Assembly: GCA_026392325.1 (NCBI GenBank) | Contig: JAPLCH010000198.1 | Span: forward strand, 1-17,922 | Direction of reading: 5' to 3' | From: Solirubrobacterales bacterium | GTDB taxonomy: Bacteria > Actinomycetota > Thermoleophilia > Solirubrobacterales > Solirubrobacteraceae | DNA length: 17,922 nucleotides | In this document: positions 14,485-17,922 of the stretch, piece after piece | How positions within the stretch are numbered: position 1 is the first letter of the stretch | How the letters are laid out: each line of letters starts with the position of its first letter | Translations under genes and position numbers: made by a program | The notes under the pieces: model-generated | The model's input: the letters and a program-made list of their open reading frames with translations, nothing else | Database searches by the model: none | Told to the model about the DNA's origin: nothing

Positions 14485-16007
14485 TTTGGGAAGAACTTCC
14501 AGACCGTCAGTCCGCCGATGCCAATGGCGATGACTCCGACCGAGTAGGCCCAATGTTGGCCGTCGACAAACGACTGCTTCGCCGCTGCCACGATCTGGTC
14601 TGAATACTGCGGATAGGCCTTGGCTATCTGCGCGGCCCCAGCGTATGACTTCTCCATCTGATCTGTGACGGAGTTCGAAACCGAGGAGGCCTGCGGCGAC
14701 GCAGCTATCTGGTTGGCAAACGAGGTCGCGTAGCCGGCGGTCAGGATCGCGCCAAGGATTGACTGCATGATCGCTCCACCCAAGTCCCGCTGAAGGTCCG
14801 CCGTACCCGAAGCCATTCCAACGCGATGCACGGGAACCGACCCTGTAAGCGAGTGTGATGCCGGAGTTCCAGCGAAGCCAATCCCCGCTCCGATCAGAGC
14901 GAAGGGCAATCCAATCTTCCAATAAGGGATGTGGTCACCCCAGAGCACAAGCATCGCGAGGAATCCAACGAAACACAACAGGTAACCGACTAGGAGAGTG
15001 AACCGAGAGCCCTTGGCCTCAACAAGCGTGGCTGACCTTGGGGCTATGAGAATCATCATCACGGCCCCTGGCAGGATCGCCATTCCTGCCTCAAAGGTTG
15101 TATATCCGAGCACGTTCTGCATGAACTGCTGCCCCACGAACATTGCGCCCATGAGCGACCCAAAGACGACCATCCCGGCAGTTGCCGCAACCCAGAAAGT
15201 CGGCCGGGCCGCGTACTTGAGGTCAAACAGGGGATCTTTGCCGCGGCGCTGACGTCGGAAGAAGAGCAACCCCGCGACCAGCGCGATTCCAGCGAGCACG
15301 GCCGCGACCTCGCCTTGATTTGGAACCGTCGCGAAGTTGATTGCGAGAACGAGAGAAGCGACGAGCACGGCTGACAAAACGCCGCCAAGATGGTCAACGG
15401 GATCGCTGTTCTCATTGACATGTTTCGGAATCGCCTTGACCGCCAGCACCAGGGCGCCAACCGCAAGTGGAAGCGTCAACAGGAACACGGATCGCCACGC
15501 GAACCAGATCAGGAGTGCTCCGCCCACCATCGGACCGAGGGCGTTCATTGACCCGCCGATTCCTGACCACAAGGCAATTGACTTAGTCCTTGGCGGCCCC
15601 GACCAGAGCGCGGTGATCAGCGCAAGCGTGGTCGGGTACGCCATGCCGGCACTGAGTCCACCCAAGAGCCTTCCCGCAATCAGAACATTGATGTTCGGCG
15701 CGTATGCGGCAATTAAGCACGCGGGGATTGAGAAAGTAACGCCAAGCAGAAGCATCCGCTTGCGCCCGTAGCGGTCTCCAACCGCCCCCAGGTAAAGAAC
15801 TGACGCGGCCAAACCGAGGGAGTAGGCGACCGCCACAAGGTCAAGCTCGGTCTGCGAAGCATCAAATGCTCGCGCTATTGACGGAAGGGCGACATTCGCC
15901 ACGGACAGGTTGAGGTTGGCGACCGTTGCGACGAGAATCAGCGCGGCGAGAACGAACGGCGCTCGCTCCGGGGTTCCTTCAACTCGGTTATCGGCAATCG
16001 CTGACAT
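14415..16007 (-). CDS. MFS exporter, DHA2 (14-TM) family
   Basis: This is a 530-residue proton-driven major facilitator, most likely a drug or metabolite exporter. It has 14 predicted TM helices, motif A GAVGDRYGRKR (about 75-85) after TM2, Arg in AGRLLGG (motif B region) and motif C-like GSMNALGPMVGG (about 152-163) in TM5, which marks antiporters of this superfamily. A 60-residue extracytoplasmic loop lies before the last TM, and the C-terminus is cytoplasmic (NQEDEARLMAEY). ATG at 16007 is chosen over the in-frame TTG at 16010, because AGAGG three bases before the ATG would abut the TTG. The substrate cannot be told. It lies 66 bases after the membrane protein at 16074-17186 on the same strand, a possible operon; its 3' end overlaps the SAP gene by 70 bases. 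Confidence 0.92.
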   Translation of the reverse strand: MSAIADNRVEGTPERAPFVLAALILVATVANLNLSVANVALPSIARAFDASQTELDLVAVAYSLGLAASVLYLGAVGDRYGRKRMLLLGVTFSIPACLIAAYAPNINVLIAGRLLGGLSAGMAYPTTLALITALWSGPPRTKSIALWSGIGGSMNALGPMVGGALLIWFAWRSVFLLTLPLAVGALVLAVKAIPKHVNENSDPVDHLGGVLSAVLVASLVLAINFATVPNQGEVAAVLAGIALVAGLLFFRRQRRGKDPLFDLKYAARPTFWVAATAGMVVFGSLMGAMFVGQQFMQNVLGYTTFEAGMAILPGAVMMILIAPRSATLVEAKGSRFTLLVGYLLCFVGFLAMLVLWGDHIPYWKIGLPFALIGAGIGFAGTPASHSLTGSVPVHRVGMASGTADLQRDLGGAIMQSILGAILTAGYATSFANQIAASPQASSVSNSVTDQMEKSYAGAAQIAKAYPQYSDQIVAAAKQSFVDGQHWAYSVGVIAIGIGGLTVWKFFPNQEDEARLMAEYVSADAVAGPAA

Positions 16008-16073
16008 CAACCTCTCAACCCTAAAGCCTCAAAGAGACGGGCGGGACTCGAAGGGAGACAGGTCAGCTTGGCG

Positions 16074-17186
16074 TCAGGCGGCCGACCGTCTTGCCAAGAC
16101 ACCGGCAAGCCATGTCAAGGCGGCAGTCGCGACGATTATCAGCAGGAATGTGAGCGGCGTTGGATGAGACACGACAAGAAGGAGAGATGCTCCAATGCCT
16201 ACGATCGCCACCCGGGAAACTGCGAGCAGACCGTCGCCCTTGAGGTCTGCAAAGGCGGCCTTTCCGTTGCCTGACCACCAAGCGCTGAATGCCACGAGCA
16301 GGCCGATGACCGCAATGATCCGGAGCCCGCGGGCAAAGTATCGGACGATCGTGTCGAAGAAGGCCTGTGCCGCGTCCTGAGGAACATTTGCGGGAAGACC
16401 ATCAAGGTAGAACCACTCGCCAAGGGAAAGCAGCAACCCGACGAGGACCATCGAACCGGCGAGCGAGAGCCCCACGGTTATAACCGTCCTCCGCCTTACC
16501 TTGGACAGGAGGATGGCAAGCGCGAACAGCAGCGGTGCAAGGATTAGGAAGATGAGCGTAAGGCCCTTCAGAGCCTTGATTCCTGATTGAGCTGACTGCA
16601 GGGAGGACAGGTCGAAAACGACCAGGGTCGGCGATTGGGCTGGCTGTTCGACCTTGAACCCGGCGTTCTTCAGGAACACGCCCGCTGGACCAATGATCGG
16701 CTTCAGGTCGAGTTTGATTTCCCCCTTGGCTGCCAGCTGGTTCAACACCGTCCTCTTGCCCGTGAGCGCAGCCACCATCTGCTCATGTGAGTTCCGGCTG
16801 ATGATCTTCCAGAGCGATGCAAACTGCTTGGTGGACAGGAGCTTGGCGATCTGGTTGTGAACAAACCCTGTGATTGCTTCTGAAAGGGGTCCTGCCAGCG
16901 GCGCGGCCTTCGGCGGCAGCGCATCTCCGATGACCTTCTTGGGGTTCGTTGCTGCGACGAGCCTGGCCGTCACAGCATCAGTGATCGCAGACTGAACAGC
17001 CTTGTTTTGGGCAAGAGGGGCGACCGTAGCCACGTACTTGTTGGTATCGAGAACTTGGTTTCGAACCCATGTGAAAGTGACCGCGAGGATGGAGCATACG
17101 CACGCTGCAACCACTATCGAGACCACCCACTTCGACTGCTTGCTGGCGGTTGACGGTGCGGCGCTCACGGCGGGGGATTCTGTCAT
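16074..17186 (-). CDS. Multi-pass membrane protein, paralogue of the SHOCT protein at 5280-6701
   Basis: This is a 370-residue membrane protein of unknown function. It has TM1 (about 20-40), a long extracytoplasmic region, then TMs at about 207-228, 234-256, 286-304, 322-340 and 345-364. It shares with the 5280-6701 product the order TM1, (D/N)xx(V/I)L...N, a KALP/DALP...LAGP.S.A segment, a W before a helix, then VVF-(D/S) and a TM followed by RRRT(V). It lacks the SHOCT tail and ends in ARRSAA. No Shine-Dalgarno precedes the ATG, but AATAAT lies exactly six bases upstream. It precedes the MFS gene on the same strand by 66 bases. Confidence 0.85.
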   Translation of the reverse strand: MTESPAVSAAPSTASKQSKWVVSIVVAACVCSILAVTFTWVRNQVLDTNKYVATVAPLAQNKAVQSAITDAVTARLVAATNPKKVIGDALPPKAAPLAGPLSEAITGFVHNQIAKLLSTKQFASLWKIISRNSHEQMVAALTGKRTVLNQLAAKGEIKLDLKPIIGPAGVFLKNAGFKVEQPAQSPTLVVFDLSSLQSAQSGIKALKGLTLIFLILAPLLFALAILLSKVRRRTVITVGLSLAGSMVLVGLLLSLGEWFYLDGLPANVPQDAAQAFFDTIVRYFARGLRIIAVIGLLVAFSAWWSGNGKAAFADLKGDGLLAVSRVAIVGIGASLLLVVSHPTPLTFLLIIVATAALTWLAGVLARRSAA

Positions 17187-17192
17187 CGGGCG

Positions 17193-17198
17193 ATTATT
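17193..17198 (-). promoter_or_regulatory. -10 element for a leaderless transcript of the 370-residue membrane protein
   Basis: AATAAT on the minus strand, six bases before the ATG at 17186, with no Shine-Dalgarno between. No convincing -35. Confidence 0.35.
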
Positions 17199-17229
17199 CA
17201 GCCATCAACGGACGGGCCGCAGTCCTGCT

Positions 17230-17258
17230 CGGACAAACCTGTCCAAAGCGCATAGAAT
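17230..17258 (+). promoter_or_regulatory. msrA promoter, predicted leaderless
   Basis: CGGACA (17230-17235, four of six to TTGACA), a 17-base spacer and TAGAAT (17253-17258, five of six to TATAAT), then six bases to ATG at 17265. Initiation would fall on the A of the start codon. The -35 overlaps an inverted repeat GGACA/TGTCC (17231-17244) that could be an operator. Confidence 0.5.
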
Positions 17259-17264
17259 GGCACC

Positions 17265-17381
17265 ATGATTCTTGACCGAATGGCACGCAGACTCCAAGTC
17301 TCCGCAGCAGACAAAACACTTCCGGGGAGTGACTCCCCCACTTACGCCGTGCCAAAGCGCCATGCGGTCCTGAAGGAATGA
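17265..17381 (+). pseudogene. Detached N-terminal segment of MsrA
   Basis: This frame codes 38 residues. It includes ADKTLPGSDSPTYAVPKRHAVL, which fits the N-terminal extension of actinobacterial MsrA (pattern 'LPGR..P..VPERHxVLGTPL..PFPEGM' before the catalytic motif). It then reads KE and stops. The catalytic part continues one frame over from PEGMKRV. The stop TGA overlaps the ATG of the next frame (ATGA), so re-initiation is possible. The family comparison is from memory. Confidence 0.6.
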
Positions 17382-17902
17382 AGCGCGTTGGCTTTGGAAT
17401 GGGCTGTTTCTGGGGAGCAGAACGCATCTTCTGGCAGCTCGATGGAGTCCATTCGACAGTCGTCGGATATGGCCAAGGCACCACTCCCAACCCAACCTAC
17501 GAAGAGGTCTGCTCCGGACACACAGGCCATAACGAGGTGGTTGAGGTTGTCTACAACCCAGAACAAATCACATTCGCTCAGCTCCTGAAGGTCTTCTGGG
17601 AAGGACACGACCCGACTCAAGGGATGCGGCAGGGCAATGACCTTGGAACGCAGTACCGGTCTGGCATCTACCCAACGACGCCAGAGCAGCAAGCAGAGGC
17701 GAATGAATCCATGGCGCGGTATTCGAGCGCGCTCGATGCGTCACAGCTTGGACCGATCACGACGGAGATCGAACCGTTCAACAACTTCTTCCCCGCCGAG
17801 GAATACCACCAGCAGTACCTGCACAAGGTCCCGAATGGCTACTGCGGGCTTGGCGGCACGGGCGTGTCGTGCCCGATCGGCACAGGTCAGTCGCTCACCT
17901 GA
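17378..17902 (+). CDS. msrA: Peptide methionine sulfoxide reductase MsrA, catalytic domain
   Basis: MsrA reduces methionine-S-sulfoxide in proteins and free methionine in the cytosol, using thioredoxin. The catalytic motif GCFWGAE is at residues 9-15 (Cys10); other family marks are GYGQG..PNPTYEEVCSGHTGHNEVVEV, FWEGHDPTQGMRQGNDLGTQYRS, EEYHQQYL, and two C-terminal resolving Cys in YCGLGGTGVSC (156 and 165). The fold is complete from this ATG, but the residues just upstream in the same frame (PEG) still belong to the family, and the N-terminal extension lies in another frame. AAGGA directly abuts the ATG, too close for a normal ribosome-binding site, so translation may depend on re-initiation at the ATGA overlap. 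Confidence 0.92.
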   Translation: MKRVGFGMGCFWGAERIFWQLDGVHSTVVGYGQGTTPNPTYEEVCSGHTGHNEVVEVVYNPEQITFAQLLKVFWEGHDPTQGMRQGNDLGTQYRSGIYPTTPEQQAEANESMARYSSALDASQLGPITTEIEPFNNFFPAEEYHQQYLHKVPNGYCGLGGTGVSCPIGTGQSLT

Positions 17903-17922
17903 GCGGCCATTCAATAACCGAG

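Noticed and set aside
17892..17905. CGCTCA-CC-TGAGCG inverted repeat at the msrA stop codon as a terminator
   Set aside because: The stem is short, the loop only two bases and no U-tract follows before the window ends.

Overview
The window looks like a chromosomal stretch from an actinobacterium. The best guess is the class Thermoleophilia (Solirubrobacterales-like), although base composition is only moderately GC-rich by eye. The reasons are Ser/Thr-rich secreted proteins with 'TFECR..GG.W..C.SPK.Y' Ig-like repeats, a vWA/SpaA-repeat protein with a basic beta-rich C-terminal domain, SHOCT-tailed membrane proteins, a DUF4333 lipoprotein, a SAP/GAP-family membrane protein, and both Shine-Dalgarno and apparently leaderless genes. 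The taxonomy is inference from remembered family distribution. I see no phage, transposon, CRISPR, tRNA or rRNA gene.

Layout. 1-128: a rho-independent terminator for a gene lying left of the window. 129-1739 (-): DEAD-box RNA helicase with a long low-complexity tail. 1944-5188 (-): a secreted M4 (thermolysin-like) metalloprotease with a MAM/jelly-roll-like domain and four Ig-like repeats, split by a frameshift near 3735. 5280-6701 (-): a six-TM membrane protein with a C-terminal SHOCT motif. 6820-7446 (+): a secreted CAP-domain protein. 7497-11025 (-): a giant secreted vWA protein with seven SpaA/Cna-B-like repeats, split by a frameshift near 10655. 11300-11695 (-): PLDc_N/SHOCT small membrane protein. 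11813-12226 (-): DUF4333 lipoprotein. 12415-13629 (+): CPA2-type cation/proton antiporter with a structured leader. 13690-14484 (+): SAP/GAP-family membrane protein, overlapping tail-to-tail with 14415-16007 (-), a DHA2-type MFS exporter. 16074-17186 (-): a second membrane protein paralogous to the one at 5280-6701. 17265-17902 (+): peptide methionine sulfoxide reductase MsrA, with its N-terminus split off by a frameshift.

Nearly everything except the helicase and MsrA is membrane-bound or exported, so this is a cell-envelope/secretome region and not a recognisable single pathway. The most notable features are: (i) three genes (protease, vWA protein, msrA) each broken at a point where conserved codons also appear to be missing; (ii) seven repeats in the vWA protein that all keep a Lys-Glu-Asn triad plus two Cys, which suggests isopeptide and disulfide locking; (iii) a possible H-type pseudoknot, hairpin and 8-codon upstream ORF in front of the antiporter; (iv) four genes without Shine-Dalgarno sequences that each have a -10-like hexamer exactly six bases before the start codon. 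I did not find a convincing new multi-gene system. All calls are from reading the sequence, with no database search.
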